A stretch of 46,078 nt of DNA from an uncultured Prevotellaceae bacterium (GTDB lineage: Bacteria > Bacteroidota > Bacteroidia > Bacteroidales > Muribaculaceae): contig ONEL01000004.1 of the NCBI GenBank assembly GCA_900316835.1, forward strand, positions 136,419 through 182,496, written 5' to 3'. The notes under the pieces were generated by a model, which saw only the letters and a list, made by a program, of their open reading frames with translations, was not told the origin of the DNA and ran no database searches. Within the stretch, counting starts at the first letter, position 1. Each line of letters begins with the position of its first letter. This document shows positions 31,704 to 40,859 of this stretch, in pieces. Position numbers and translations under genes: made by a program.

Positions 31704-32777
31704 TTAAAGACTACTCTGATACCAGTGGTAGAGTGCGGGAACACCGTCTTCTATCTCCATAGTGTGACGCCAGCCCAGAGAGTGAAGTTTGGAGACGTCG
31801 GTGAGTTTGCGCAGAGTGCCATCGGGCTTGGTGCTGTCCCACTCGATGTTGCCGTGATACCCCACAGTGCTCTTGACCAGCTCGGCTAGCTGCCTGATGG
31901 TTATTTCCTTACCGCTGCCAATGTTGATGTGGCAGTTGCGCACCTCGGCGCTGGTGCCACGCACGTCCTCGAAGTTAATGTGCTCAAGGCAGTAAACGCT
32001 GGCATCGGCCATGTCCTCACTCCACAGGAACTCGCGAATGGGCGCTCCCGTGCCCCACAACTGCAATCGCTCGCTATTGATACCATAATGGTTGAGCACT
32101 GCTTCTATTTCCTGTTGTGTCGCATTACCATCAATGCCTTCAACAGGGCGACGATTAAGGTCGGAGCTGATGCCCTCCCAGTTGCCTTCATTTAGCATCT
32201 TTGCCAGGTGCATCTTGCGAATCATTGCCGGCATCACGTGGCTGGTCTCAAGATTGAAGTTGTCGTTAGGTCCATAGAGATTAGTGGGCATCACAGCAAT
32301 GTAGTTGGTACCATATTGCAGGTTGAAACTCTCGCACATCTTCATGCCGGCAATCTTAGCGATGGCATAGGGCTCGTTAGTGTATTCCAGCGGTGCTGTA
32401 AGCAATGCTGTCTCGGGGATGGGCTGCGGAGCCTCGCGAGGATAGATGCAAGTGCTCCCCAAGAAAAGCAATTTTTTCACTCCATGCCGCCAGCTCTCCC
32501 CTATCACGTTTTGCTGAATTGCGAGATTTTGATATATGAAATCGGCACGATACTTGAGATTGGCCATGATACCACCCACATGAGCCGCGGCGAGAACCAC
32601 ATACTCAGGTTGCTCATCGTCGAAGAAGCGATGCACCGCCACCGCATCCATCAGGTCAAGCTCGCTGTGAGTGCGCCCAATGAGATTAGTGTAACCTTTA
32701 GTTTCTAGATTTTTCCATATAGCCGACCCCACCAGTCCACGATGGCCGGCAACATATATTTTAGAGTTTTTCTCCAT
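31704..32777 (-). CDS. fcl: GDP-L-fucose synthase
   Basis: 357 residues. An SDR-type NADPH-binding motif GHRGLVGSA (residues 11-19) is followed by 'LGSTCIYP' (Ser108 region), the catalytic pair Tyr137 and Lys141 in 'YAIAK', and 'NLYGPNDNF'. It is an epimerase-reductase that turns GDP-4-keto-6-deoxymannose into GDP-L-fucose. The gmd gene just upstream makes its substrate. The length includes an insertion of about 40 residues ('SSDLNRRPVEGIDGNATQQEIEAVLNHYGI') usual in Bacteroidales homologues. GDP-fucose supports capsule and surface-protein fucosylation. Confidence 0.95.
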   Translation of the reverse strand: MEKNSKIYVAGHRGLVGSAIWKNLETKGYTNLIGRTHSELDLMDAVAVHRFFDDEQPEYVVLAAAHVGGIMANLKYRADFIYQNLAIQQNVIGESWRHGVKKLLFLGSTCIYPREAPQPIPETALLTAPLEYTNEPYAIAKIAGMKMCESFNLQYGTNYIAVMPTNLYGPNDNFNLETSHVMPAMIRKMHLAKMLNEGNWEGISSDLNRRPVEGIDGNATQQEIEAVLNHYGINSERLQLWGTGAPIREFLWSEDMADASVYCLEHINFEDVRGTSAEVRNCHINIGSGKEITIRQLAELVKSTVGYHGNIEWDSTKPDGTLRKLTDVSKLHSLGWRHTMEIEDGVPALYHWYQSSL

Positions 32778-32866
32778 TTTGCTTAATTAAACTGTGATTC
32801 GAGTTTTCAAATATTCGAGTTTTCGATTATTCGATTATTCGAGTAATTGAGTTTAGGAATTATTAA
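32778..32866. repeat. short degenerate ATTCGA repeats between gmd and fcl
   Basis: The gap holds about five ATTCGA/ATTATTCGA-like units, including two copies of ATTCGAGTTTTC. It could be a simple-sequence expansion or a structured spacer in the gmd-fcl transcript. Confidence 0.5.
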
Positions 32867-33946
32867 TTACAGGTGATAAACCTTCTTGACGTGTTGCAAG
32901 TCGTGGTCGACCATTAGGCGCACGAGCTGCTCAAAAGAGGTTTTGTGTGGATTCCAGCCCAGCTGTGTGCGAGCCTTAGTGGGGTTGCCAAGCAACTGGT
33001 CCACCTCGGCAGGACGGAAATATTTCTTATCAACTTCCACAATCACCTTGCCTGTGGCAGTGTCGATTCCTTTCTCGTCGAGCCCCTCGCCTTGCCACTC
33101 CAGCTCAATGCCGGCATAGCGGAAAGCAAGTGTACAAAATTCACGCACCGAGTGGAACTCACCGGTGGCAATCACAAAGTCGTCGGGCACGGGCTGTTGC
33201 AATATTAGCCACATGCACTCCACATAGTCTCGCGCATAGCCCCAGTCGCGCTTAGCGTTGAGGTTGCCCAAATATAATTTCTCTTGCAAGCCATTCACAA
33301 TGCGTGCAGCCGCAAAGGTTATCTTGCGAGTAACGAAGTTCTCGCCACGTCGCTCGCTCTCGTGGTTGAAGAGAATGCCATTGGCTGTATACATCCCATA
33401 GCTCTCGCGATAGTTTTTCATAATCCAGTAGCTATAGAGCTTTGCCACTGCATAGGGGCTACGAGGGTAAAATGGAGTTGTCTCGCTCTGAGGCACTTCT
33501 TGCACCTTGCCATAGAGCTCGCTGGTGCTTGCCTGGTAAACCTTAGTTAGCTTCTCGCGATGGGTGATGCGAACAGCTTCCAGCAAGCGCAGTGTACCCA
33601 CGGCGTCGGCCTCGGCGGTATATTCAGGCACGTCAAACGACACCTTCACGTGGCTCTGCGCCGCGAGATTATAAATCTCGTCGGGCTTGAGAGTCTCGAT
33701 GAGGCGGATGAGCGAACTCGAGTCGGTCATGTCGCCATAGTGCAGATTAATGAGCCGTTGCTGGCGCATGTCACGCACCCACTCGTCGAGATATAAATGC
33801 TCGATGCGAGCAGTGTTGAATGAGCTGCTGCGACGAATGATGCCATGCACTTCATAGCCCTTCTCAAGCAAGAACTCGGCAAGAAAACTGCCATCTTGTC
33901 CTGTAATGCCAGTTATTAACGCTACCTTTTGATTATTTTCGTTCAT
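32867..33946 (-). CDS. gmd: GDP-mannose 4,6-dehydratase
   Basis: 359 residues. The NADP-binding motif GITGQDGS (residues 13-20), '[12 protein letters not shown]', the Ser-Thr-Ser-Glu active-site stretch (about 140-143) and the Tyr165/Lys169 pair in 'YAVAK' identify it. '[16 protein letters not shown]' is a strong family signature. It forms GDP-4-keto-6-deoxy-D-mannose, the substrate of fcl encoded 89 bp downstream. A good promoter (33972-34005) lies before it, so it can be transcribed apart from the UpxY-like gene. Confidence 0.96.
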   Translation of the reverse strand: MNENNQKVALITGITGQDGSFLAEFLLEKGYEVHGIIRRSSSFNTARIEHLYLDEWVRDMRQQRLINLHYGDMTDSSSLIRLIETLKPDEIYNLAAQSHVKVSFDVPEYTAEADAVGTLRLLEAVRITHREKLTKVYQASTSELYGKVQEVPQSETTPFYPRSPYAVAKLYSYWIMKNYRESYGMYTANGILFNHESERRGENFVTRKITFAAARIVNGLQEKLYLGNLNAKRDWGYARDYVECMWLILQQPVPDDFVIATGEFHSVREFCTLAFRYAGIELEWQGEGLDEKGIDTATGKVIVEVDKKYFRPAEVDQLLGNPTKARTQLGWNPHKTSFEQLVRLMVDHDLQHVKKVYHL

Positions 33947-33971
33947 TTTACCCTAGTTTTGTTTTAACCTA

Positions 33972-34005
33972 CAAAGGTACGCACATTTTTTGAAAATAGC
34001 GCAAA
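33972..34005 (-). promoter_or_regulatory. promoter of gmd-fcl
   Basis: On the minus strand TTTG (34005-34002), 22 bp, then TACCTTTG (33979-33972), an exact -7 match. It lies in the 71-bp gap between the UpxY-like gene and gmd. Confidence 0.6.
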
Positions 34006-34017
34006 TAATACATTTTA

Positions 34018-34593
34018 TTATTTCTCTTTAGGGATTTTCTCCAGTAAGGAGGGATGAATATCGGTTGTGACGACGGCGACTAGGCCTTTAATGCTCACTG
34101 CCACGCGACTGTTACCCTTGACACGTTGCAGCACACCCTCGGCGCCCTCGAATGGTCCTCCCAGGATGCGCACACGATCGCCACGTGTGAACTGCCCCGG
34201 CTTGGGTGTGATATAAACCAGTTGTTCATCGTAGGTTCCCGCCACAGCGATGAAGTTTTGCATGTCTTTCTCGGGCACTACCACCGGTTTCTTGGTTGCG
34301 GGATTCATGATGTAACGAATAGGCATCCTGGTAGTTGCCTTATACTCCTTCATCACCGAGGGCTCGATGTGGAAGAAGATGAGATTGTGAATGGTGGGTA
34401 CTAGCTTCTTTACACGTCGCCCGCGCCTAGTGCCCATCACATATTTCATGGGAATGAAACTCTCAATGCCACGCAAGTCAAGGTCGTCCTTCACCTTCAT
34501 CTCGCGATTGAAAGTGACTCGGATAGCGTACCACACCTTGGCTTCGTGCTCGGGAGCTTGACTAACTGGGTTAATTCTCTCTTCTTGGCTCAT
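34018..34593 (-). CDS. UpxY-type NusG-like transcription antiterminator
   Basis: 191 residues from the ATG at 34593. The more upstream ATG at 34614 lies inside the promoter's -7 box and is rejected. The N-terminal NusG-like domain ('WYAIRVTFNREMKVKDDLDLRGIESFIPMKYV') is followed by a linker and a KOW motif ('TRGDRVRILGGPFEGAEGVLQRVKG'). UpxY proteins bind RNA polymerase at the 5' ends of capsule operons and prevent early termination. Here the downstream partners are only gmd and fcl, not a glycosyltransferase cluster. It has its own promoter (34614-34644). Confidence 0.88.
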   Translation of the reverse strand: MSQEERINPVSQAPEHEAKVWYAIRVTFNREMKVKDDLDLRGIESFIPMKYVMGTRRGRRVKKLVPTIHNLIFFHIEPSVMKEYKATTRMPIRYIMNPATKKPVVVPEKDMQNFIAVAGTYDEQLVYITPKPGQFTRGDRVRILGGPFEGAEGVLQRVKGNSRVAVSIKGLVAVVTTDIHPSLLEKIPKEK

Positions 34594-34613
34594 TACAATA
34601 GTGTATTTCTCCA

Positions 34614-34644
34614 CAAAAATAAAATCAGTTTTTCAATTTGCAAA
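34614..34644 (-). promoter_or_regulatory. promoter of the UpxY-like gene
   Basis: On the minus strand TTTG (34644-34641), 19 bp, then TATTTTTG (34621-34614). Both boxes are exact, which also fixes the start codon at 34593. Confidence 0.75.
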
Positions 34645-34731
34645 ATTTTCTTGTAAAAATCACTTGCAAGAGTAAAGTATTATAACGAAATTTGCAAAAA
34701 CAAACGATTCGTTTAATATCTCTTTTAGATT

Positions 34732-35580
34732 ATGAATTACAAGAAAGCGTTTGACACCATGGTTAGCGAGACGGCAAAGTATCTTAGTGGAAATGGTCTC
34801 AAAACAATGATACTGGGTCTCTCGGGTGGTCTTGACTCCACAGTGACGGCAGCCATCTGCCATGAAGTAGTGAACCGGTATCCCGAGCATCAGTTTAAGT
34901 TTATTGGGGTGAGCATGCCTTGCACGTCTAACTCGGTCGAGGAGAATGACTCGGCGAGCATGGCAATGAAAGCCTTTTGCGACGAGTGCTGGGTTGAGAA
35001 CCTGCAAGCCCAGTACCTGCTGTTGAAGGCCACATGCGAGCAGCGCTACCCTTCCACTCCCATCTCGCAAGGAAACATCAAAGCCCGCCTGCGCATGATA
35101 TATCTTTACAATCTCGCCTCGGTAACAGGAGGCTTGGTAATGGACACTGACAACCTCACCGAGCACAACCTGGGATTTTGGACAATACACGGCGACGTTG
35201 CCGACTATAATCCCATAGGCGGACTGTGGAAGCACGAAGTGTATGAGTTGTGCAAGTACATCTTCACCGAGTGTTATCCTCAAGAAAGTGACCCACGTCA
35301 CCAAGCTCTGCAAGCTGCCTATGATATCATGCCTACCGACGGCAATGGCGTGGCTGCTGGTGGCGACATGGCTCAGATAGCCCCAGGCCACACCTACGAG
35401 GATGTTGACGACATCCTCAACACCTACTTGCAGCATGGCGACGATGAGCAGCACATGAAGCGCCTCATTGATGCCTATAGCGCCGAGACCGTTGAGCGCG
35501 TGCTCAACAGGCATCGCCGCTCGGAATTCAAGCGCAAGCGCATGCCACTGGTTATTGAGCGTTCGCTCTATGACTGCTAA
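34732..35580 (+). CDS. nadE: NAD synthetase (no glutaminase domain)
   Basis: 282 residues. The PP-loop SGGLDS (residues 31-36) and 'VMDTDNLTEHNLGFWTIHGDVADYNPIGGLWKHEVYEL' (NaAD/Mg-binding and dimer region) are typical of NadE. It joins ammonia to nicotinate-adenine dinucleotide using ATP to make NAD+. The glutaminase domain of the long form is absent, so it is the short, ammonia-dependent type. It is divergent from the UpxY-like gene. A long open frame on the opposite strand is a coding shadow. Confidence 0.95.
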   Translation: MNYKKAFDTMVSETAKYLSGNGLKTMILGLSGGLDSTVTAAICHEVVNRYPEHQFKFIGVSMPCTSNSVEENDSASMAMKAFCDECWVENLQAQYLLLKATCEQRYPSTPISQGNIKARLRMIYLYNLASVTGGLVMDTDNLTEHNLGFWTIHGDVADYNPIGGLWKHEVYELCKYIFTECYPQESDPRHQALQAAYDIMPTDGNGVAAGGDMAQIAPGHTYEDVDDILNTYLQHGDDEQHMKRLIDAYSAETVERVLNRHRRSEFKRKRMPLVIERSLYDC

Positions 35581-35648
35581 ATCGCATGTAATCAGAGAAT
35601 TGATATGTTTTATATCTAAGAAATCCTGCGAACTTAACATCTAGGTTG

Positions 35649-36611
35649 ATGGGAAAGGGAAAGATAAAGAAATCTTACAATCAATTTAAGCAATGGCAAC
35701 GCAACTCATTGCTCCACGTCACATCAACCCCCAGTAGCGCTACTCATCACTGCCATTGTTGCGAGAACGACTATACCGGCAACTACTGCCCCACCTGCGG
35801 GCAACGTGCCGGAGTAAAGCACCTCACATGGAATAATGTGCGCAGTGGCGTCATGGATGTGTGGGGAGTGGGGTCTCGTTCCCTCCCTTACACATTGTGG
35901 CAACTATTACTGCGCCCTGGTTATCTAATTGCCGACTATATAAACGGTCGTCGCCAAGTGAGTTTTCCACCTGTGAAGATGCTTGTGATTGTGGCACTGA
36001 TTGTATTTCTCCTTAATAGCCTAATTAATCCCAACGACTTCACAACAACTGATAACAACACCGACTTCAAATTATTCTTTCGCTTTCTCAATTGGCTCTC
36101 TCATCACTACGACTGGGCAGCGATGTTTTTCTGCTCATTTCTTATCATTCCCACTCACCTAATCTTTCGTCATTCACCATGCTGTTCACATCACACCCTG
36201 CCCGAAGGGTTCTTTATTCAAGTGTTTAATGCCACGCAAATAATAATTATCACAATTCTGCCAGTTATAATTGGAGCTTTTATCAAGGGGGATCCTGATT
36301 GGTTTTATATCATCTGGGGTATTATTATTATCTTTTTTATATATCGCACCTATCTACAACTATTCGGCTACAGCTACTGGGGCACACTGTGGCGACTGGT
36401 AATGGTGCTTGTGGCAGGTTTCATGACAATGGATATAATTATCATTTTGTCATTCAGCGTTTATTTAGCCAATGAACACGACTGGATGCGCTTCAAGCAC
36501 TTATTACTCATTAACTTGCCCAAGTATTCATTATTTTTGGCATTGCCCATGCTGCTAAGCGCATGGATTAATAATCGTAGCGCAAAGAACAAGAACAAGG
36601 ACGACCAGTAA
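35649..36611 (+). CDS. DUF3667 membrane protein with N-terminal zinc ribbon
   Basis: 320 residues from the ATG at 35649; a TTG at 35646 is less likely. The N-terminal part holds a zinc ribbon (CHCC...YCPTCGQR, residues about 35-55) of the DUF3667 type, followed by 'PGYLIADYINGRRQVSFPPVKMLVIVALIVFLLNSL' and three to five membrane helices. This family is widespread in Bacteroidota and has no known function. It starts 68 bp after nadE on the same strand. Confidence 0.88.
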   Translation: MGKGKIKKSYNQFKQWQRNSLLHVTSTPSSATHHCHCCENDYTGNYCPTCGQRAGVKHLTWNNVRSGVMDVWGVGSRSLPYTLWQLLLRPGYLIADYINGRRQVSFPPVKMLVIVALIVFLLNSLINPNDFTTTDNNTDFKLFFRFLNWLSHHYDWAAMFFCSFLIIPTHLIFRHSPCCSHHTLPEGFFIQVFNATQIIIITILPVIIGAFIKGDPDWFYIIWGIIIIFFIYRTYLQLFGYSYWGTLWRLVMVLVAGFMTMDIIIILSFSVYLANEHDWMRFKHLLLINLPKYSLFLALPMLLSAWINNRSAKNKNKDDQ

Positions 36612-36694
36612 AGAGCCACACAAGGACTCCTCCTGATGCCAACAATAGACAACGAGAACACTTGTCGGCAGTGGATATATTACAATTTATCGTG

Positions 36695-37369
36695 CTACTC
36701 GTCGTAGACGTAGTCGAGAAAATCGTGCAGGGGTTTTAGTGTGTGGAAGTCGTCATTAACACGTTGCACCCAGTCGTCGCAGTGGTAGTAGGACTCATCA
36801 ACATGTTTCATCAATATGTACTCCTTGCGCTTGAGGTATTCGCCCAAAGGATGATCCTTGGGGAACTCGCGTGGCACATTTTTCAGGGTTTCTCCCTCAA
36901 AGTGGAAGCCCGATGCCTTGAGTTGCTTGTCGTTTATTAGCTTGGTAAACTCCTCGGGCTCGGCATCAATGAGACGGCGCAAGGCGTCGAGCTTGTCCTT
37001 GGCTGGCCACCACACTCCCCCACACAGCATCAAGTTGCCGGGCTCGAAGTGCAGATAATAGCCACTTGAGACGCAATGTCGCCCACCACGCCCGATGACC
37101 GCGCTAAAGTATTGCTTGTAGGGTCGCTTGTCGTGTGAGAAGCGAATGTCGCGATAGATGCGATAAACTGCTTGCTTGACATCAAGGCCACGTGCTTTCT
37201 CGTCCCACCCGGCCATGAGCGAGATCAGTCGCTCAATGTCTTGCTCCCAAGCCTTGCGCAGTGGGTCGAAAAGTTCTTCTTTATGGGCCTTGAACCAAGT
37301 CCTGTCGTTGTTGGCAGCCAATAGTCTCAGGAAAGCCAACACATCTTTTATATTGCTTTGTGAAGTCAT
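36695..37369 (-). CDS. DUF2461 family protein
   Basis: 224 residues. The sequence 'LAFLRLLAANNDRTWFKAHKEELFDPLRKAWEQDIERLI' and 'YRIYRDIRFSHDKRPYKQYFSAVIGRGG...GYYLHFEPGNLMLCGGVWWP' is the typical start and core of DUF2461 (TIGR02453). The fold is unknown in function but widely conserved. It is convergent with the DUF3667 gene and has a possible -7 box CAAAATTA (plus-strand 37392-37399) for the minus strand. Confidence 0.88.
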   Translation of the reverse strand: MTSQSNIKDVLAFLRLLAANNDRTWFKAHKEELFDPLRKAWEQDIERLISLMAGWDEKARGLDVKQAVYRIYRDIRFSHDKRPYKQYFSAVIGRGGRHCVSSGYYLHFEPGNLMLCGGVWWPAKDKLDALRRLIDAEPEEFTKLINDKQLKASGFHFEGETLKNVPREFPKDHPLGEYLKRKEYILMKHVDESYYHCDDWVQRVNDDFHTLKPLHDFLDYVYDE

Positions 37370-37528
37370 TTTTCTTACTTTTTTTACGCCACAAAATTAA
37401 TTAAATATTTTAATTTTCGCATTCCATTAATCTTGAAAAAACGGTTATTCTTCTATGATAATTAAGATATTAGTATATTATTAAGTTTTTACCCCCCCAA
37501 AAAAAGGGAAGAAATAAACCAAGAAAAC

Positions 37529-37561
37529 TTTTGGAGTTTTAAAAGTTTTTTACGTACTTTG
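37529..37561 (+). promoter_or_regulatory. promoter of the RND efflux operon
   Basis: TTTTG (37529-37533), 21 bp, then TACTTTG (37555-37561). The -7 box is one base shorter than TAnnTTTG, but the -33 box and spacing are good. Confidence 0.5.
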
Positions 37562-37601
37562 CACCCAAATTAAATAGAAGTTTAAATTACTACTATTGTA
37601 A

Positions 37602-38222
37602 ATGGATTTAAGAGAGAAAATTTTAAGAACTTCAATGGACTTGATGATGCGCATTGGTCCGCAGTCGGTAACCATGGACATGGTGGCTCGCGACTGTGGC
37701 ATTTCAAAGCGCACGCTGTATGAGACATTCCCTAACAAGCACGACCTGATATGCGATGTCATTAAGTTTAACCAAGAAGCGTCGAACGCAAAATTTGTCG
37801 AAATCTTTGAACAGTCGTCTAATAGTTTTGAGGCCCTGATGGGTGTCTACACTGTTGCCCGTGATTTCATCCAAAAGACGTCGCAGGTGTTTCTTACCGA
37901 CATCAAGCGATTGTATCCTGAGGCTTTTAACGAGTACAAAAACCAGGAAATCAGTCACATCTTGTCGCTTGCCAAGATTATTAGACAAGCCAAGGATGAG
38001 GGCTTGGCATTACCCGGCATTAAATGCAAGATTGCCGCATTCCTGCTCACTAACAACATGAAGAACTTGCACAACATGCAAGATTTCCCATTTCCTGAAT
38101 ACACAGCCGCCGAGGTCTTTGACGGCGCATTCCTTAATTTCATGCGTGGCATCGCCACCACCAAGGGGCAGGAAATCATTGAAGACTACGTAGTGAAAAA
38201 TCTCATCAACAAAGAAAATTAA
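37602..38222 (+). CDS. TetR/AcrR-family regulator
   Basis: 206 residues. The N-terminal helix-turn-helix ('LREKILRTSMDLMMRIGPQSVTMDMVARDCGISKRTLYETFPNKHDLICDVI') is a standard TetR domain; the rest is a helical ligand-binding domain. It is the first gene of the RND operon, 16 bp before the TolC-like gene. It probably controls this operon in response to a toxic compound. No operator as clear as at 22553 is visible in front of it. Confidence 0.9.
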   Translation: MDLREKILRTSMDLMMRIGPQSVTMDMVARDCGISKRTLYETFPNKHDLICDVIKFNQEASNAKFVEIFEQSSNSFEALMGVYTVARDFIQKTSQVFLTDIKRLYPEAFNEYKNQEISHILSLAKIIRQAKDEGLALPGIKCKIAAFLLTNNMKNLHNMQDFPFPEYTAAEVFDGAFLNFMRGIATTKGQEIIEDYVVKNLINKEN

Positions 38223-38238
38223 CAAACACAATATTTAT

Positions 38239-39594
38239 ATGCACAACTTATCATTTTTCAAGAACATGCTCGCAGTTGTTGTGACCGTTACTTGCACGCT
38301 TGCTCTCAACGCCGAGCCAGTGAAGGTCACGCTCGACGACTGCATTCGCATCGCATTGAGCGACAACCCCTCGATTATTGTCGCCGACATGGAGATTCAA
38401 CGAGTAGACTACTCCAAGAAAGAAACGCTAGGACAGTTGTTCCCGCAAGTAAACTTTACCGCCAATTACTCTCGCACCCTTGCCAAGCAAACGATGGTGA
38501 TGATGGACCAGTCGTTCAAGGTGGGTACCGACAATCAGCACAGCGTGGGCTTCTCAGGCTCACTGCCCATTATCGTCCCCGCCTTGTGGAAGTCGATAAA
38601 GCTGAGCGACAATCAAATTTTGCAGCACATTGAGCAAGCCCGCTCATCGCGCCTGTCGCTGGTTAATCAGGTAAAGAATGCCTACTATGCCCTGTTGCTG
38701 GCATGCGACTCGAAGCGAGTGATTGAAGCCAACCATGAGACGGCACTTTTCACCGCCGACATGTACAAGAAGCAGTTTGAGATAGGAACCGCCACCGAAT
38801 ATGACATGACCCGCGCCACCGTTGCCGCTACCACTCTTGAGCCATCAATACTTGAGGCACAAAACTCTATTGACGCTCTCAAGCTCCAGCTCAAGGTTCT
38901 CATGGGCATGGATGCTGGAGTGGATATCGAGCCCGTTGAGACCCTCGACAGCTACAAGAGCATGATGTATGAAAATGCCATGAACGTTGATACATCTCTT
39001 GTTAATAACACTAATATCAGGCAACTTGACTTGCAGACCGACTACCTCAAGCAGGCCCTGAAGGTGCAAAAGATGTCGTGGGCACCAACACTCTCAGGCA
39101 CCATCAACTACATGTGGAACTCCATGAGCAATGGCAGTCCTTTCAAGAACTTCAACTGGAACCCCTATTCACAAGCAGGCCTAGCCTTGACTTGGAATCT
39201 GTTCTCAGGCGGCCAGCGCTACTACAAGCAAAAACAAGCCGAGATTGCAGTGCGTGAGATGAAATGGCAACGCGAGAACTTGGCACGTAGCCTAAACTCA
39301 CAAGTAGAAACTCAAATTAATAATATCAATAGCGACATAAAGCAAATTGAGAGCAACGCAGCCAGCGTGGCGCTTGCTGAGAAAGCCGACCGCATCATGC
39401 AAGAAAGCTTCAAACTGGGAGTGGGTACATTCCTGCAAATCCAGGACACTCAAAATGCCCTGCTAGGGGCTCGCTTGAGCTACTACCAGGCCATCTACAA
39501 CCTGCTAGTGTCGCAAAGCGACCTAGAACTCATGCTAGGCAATGCGCCATTAAACAAATATGGAGTTAGCGAAGAAATCTATAAAACAAAATAA
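38239..39594 (+). CDS. TolC-family outer-membrane channel of the RND pump
   Basis: 451 residues. A signal peptide (to about residue 25) precedes the TolC core: 'VTLDDCIRIALSDNPSIIVADMEIQRVDYSKKETLGQLFPQVNFTANYSRTL' and, in the second half, 'AGLALTWNLFSGGQRYYKQKQAEIAVREMKWQRENLARSLNSQVETQINNI'. It forms the outer-membrane tunnel for the RND pump encoded downstream. It is only distantly related to the TolC-like protein of the ABC operon. The next gene starts 5 bp after its stop. Confidence 0.9.
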   Translation: MHNLSFFKNMLAVVVTVTCTLALNAEPVKVTLDDCIRIALSDNPSIIVADMEIQRVDYSKKETLGQLFPQVNFTANYSRTLAKQTMVMMDQSFKVGTDNQHSVGFSGSLPIIVPALWKSIKLSDNQILQHIEQARSSRLSLVNQVKNAYYALLLACDSKRVIEANHETALFTADMYKKQFEIGTATEYDMTRATVAATTLEPSILEAQNSIDALKLQLKVLMGMDAGVDIEPVETLDSYKSMMYENAMNVDTSLVNNTNIRQLDLQTDYLKQALKVQKMSWAPTLSGTINYMWNSMSNGSPFKNFNWNPYSQAGLALTWNLFSGGQRYYKQKQAEIAVREMKWQRENLARSLNSQVETQINNINSDIKQIESNAASVALAEKADRIMQESFKLGVGTFLQIQDTQNALLGARLSYYQAIYNLLVSQSDLELMLGNAPLNKYGVSEEIYKTK

Positions 39595-39599
39595 TAACG

Positions 39600-40802
39600 A
39601 TGAAAAATTTAAAATCCTTTTCAACATTAGTTTTGATTGCAGCCTTGATGGCTTCATGCTCAGGCAAGAACGATAAGAAAGGCCTTCAAAACAACGATGA
39701 GACACCCATTGTGCAAGTGCAAAGCGTCTATGCCGAGAATGTAGCCGAGACAAGTGAATACTCGGCAACGGTCGAGGCCTTTAAGACCAACTACATCACC
39801 TCGTCAACCGGCAACCGTATCAAGAACATTCTTGTGGATGTGGGCAGCAGAGTGGGAGCTGGGCAGGCTGTAGTAATTCTCGACAACGTGTCGGCAGTGA
39901 ACCAGCAGAGCGCCATTGCAGGCCAGCAAGCTAGTGTTGCCAACCAAGATGCGGCACTTGCCAGCCAAGAGGCTTCGCTAAAGAGCGAGGAAATTAATCT
40001 CGCCCGCCAAAAGAAAGACCTTGACCGCGCTAAAGAGCTCGTGAGAATAGGTGGTGGAACGCAGCAGACAGTAGACCAGTTGCAAGCTGCCTATGATGCG
40101 GCACAAGAGGCGTTGAAGGCACGCAAGCGCGCTCTCGAAGCCAGCCGCACCTCACTCAATGCCAGCCGCACCTCACTGGGGGCTAGCCAGCGTTCTATGC
40201 AGACTGTTCAGGAGAACACCATCCTTCGTAGCCCCATCAGTGGCGTTGTTACAGCTCGCAACTACGATGCCGGCGACCTTCCTGGTGGTCCTATCCTCAC
40301 CATCCAGCAGATGAACCCTCTCAAGGTTGTTGTCAACGTTAATGAGGAAGAGTTCCCCAAGGTGAGAATAGGTATGCCCGTGAGCATCACCTTCGACGCT
40401 GTTCCTGGCGAGACCTTCAATGGCTCGGTTTATACCATTAACCCTGAGATTGACCAAGCCACCCGCACCTTTAAGGTAGAAGTCACCATTAGCAATGGTG
40501 CCGGAAAGGTTAGCGCTGGTATGTTTGCCCGTGTTAAATTTAACTATGGTATGGTCAACCACATTGTTGTTCCCGACCGTGCCGTTGTTAAGATGCAAGG
40601 AGCCGGCACCCGCTATGTCTTTGTTTATAACCCTAACGGTACCGTGCGCTATGTTGAGGTTAAACTCGGTCAGCGCCTTGGCGACCGCTATGAGATTTTG
40701 AGTGGTTTGAGCAGTGGCGACCGCGTTGTTATCGCAGGACAGTCACGCCTCACCGATGGCACAAAAGTGCAGCTTCAAGAGCAACAATCGGCTAAGAAAT
40801 AA
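39600..40802 (+). CDS. RND-type periplasmic adaptor lipoprotein (AcrA/MexA-like)
   Basis: 400 residues. Lipobox 'LMASC' is followed by lipoyl half-motif 'YITSSTGNRIKNILVDVGSRVGAGQAVVILDNV', a long alpha-hairpin and the second lipoyl half 'ILRSPISGVVTARNYDAGDLPGGPILTIQQ', then a beta-barrel ('KVRIGMPVSITFDAVPGETFNGSVYTINPEIDQATRTFKVEV') and membrane-proximal domain. The hairpin carries short exact repeats ('ALEASRTSLNASRTSLGASQRSM'), seen also as a 17-base DNA repeat near 40139-40176. It links the RND pump to the TolC-like channel. Confidence 0.92.
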   Translation: MKNLKSFSTLVLIAALMASCSGKNDKKGLQNNDETPIVQVQSVYAENVAETSEYSATVEAFKTNYITSSTGNRIKNILVDVGSRVGAGQAVVILDNVSAVNQQSAIAGQQASVANQDAALASQEASLKSEEINLARQKKDLDRAKELVRIGGGTQQTVDQLQAAYDAAQEALKARKRALEASRTSLNASRTSLGASQRSMQTVQENTILRSPISGVVTARNYDAGDLPGGPILTIQQMNPLKVVVNVNEEEFPKVRIGMPVSITFDAVPGETFNGSVYTINPEIDQATRTFKVEVTISNGAGKVSAGMFARVKFNYGMVNHIVVPDRAVVKMQGAGTRYVFVYNPNGTVRYVEVKLGQRLGDRYEILSGLSSGDRVVIAGQSRLTDGTKVQLQEQQSAKK

Positions 40803-40859
40803 ATCTCAACATCTACAAAAATATTCACTCATTAAATAAATAAAAAACAATATTAGAAA

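Noticed and set aside
34594..34614. Upstream start codon for the UpxY-like gene
   Set aside because: The ATG overlaps the exact -7 box; transcription would start downstream of it.
34660..35640. 326-codon open frame on the minus strand opposite nadE
   Set aside because: It mirrors the codon pattern of nadE, has no recognisable domain, and nadE carries all family motifs.
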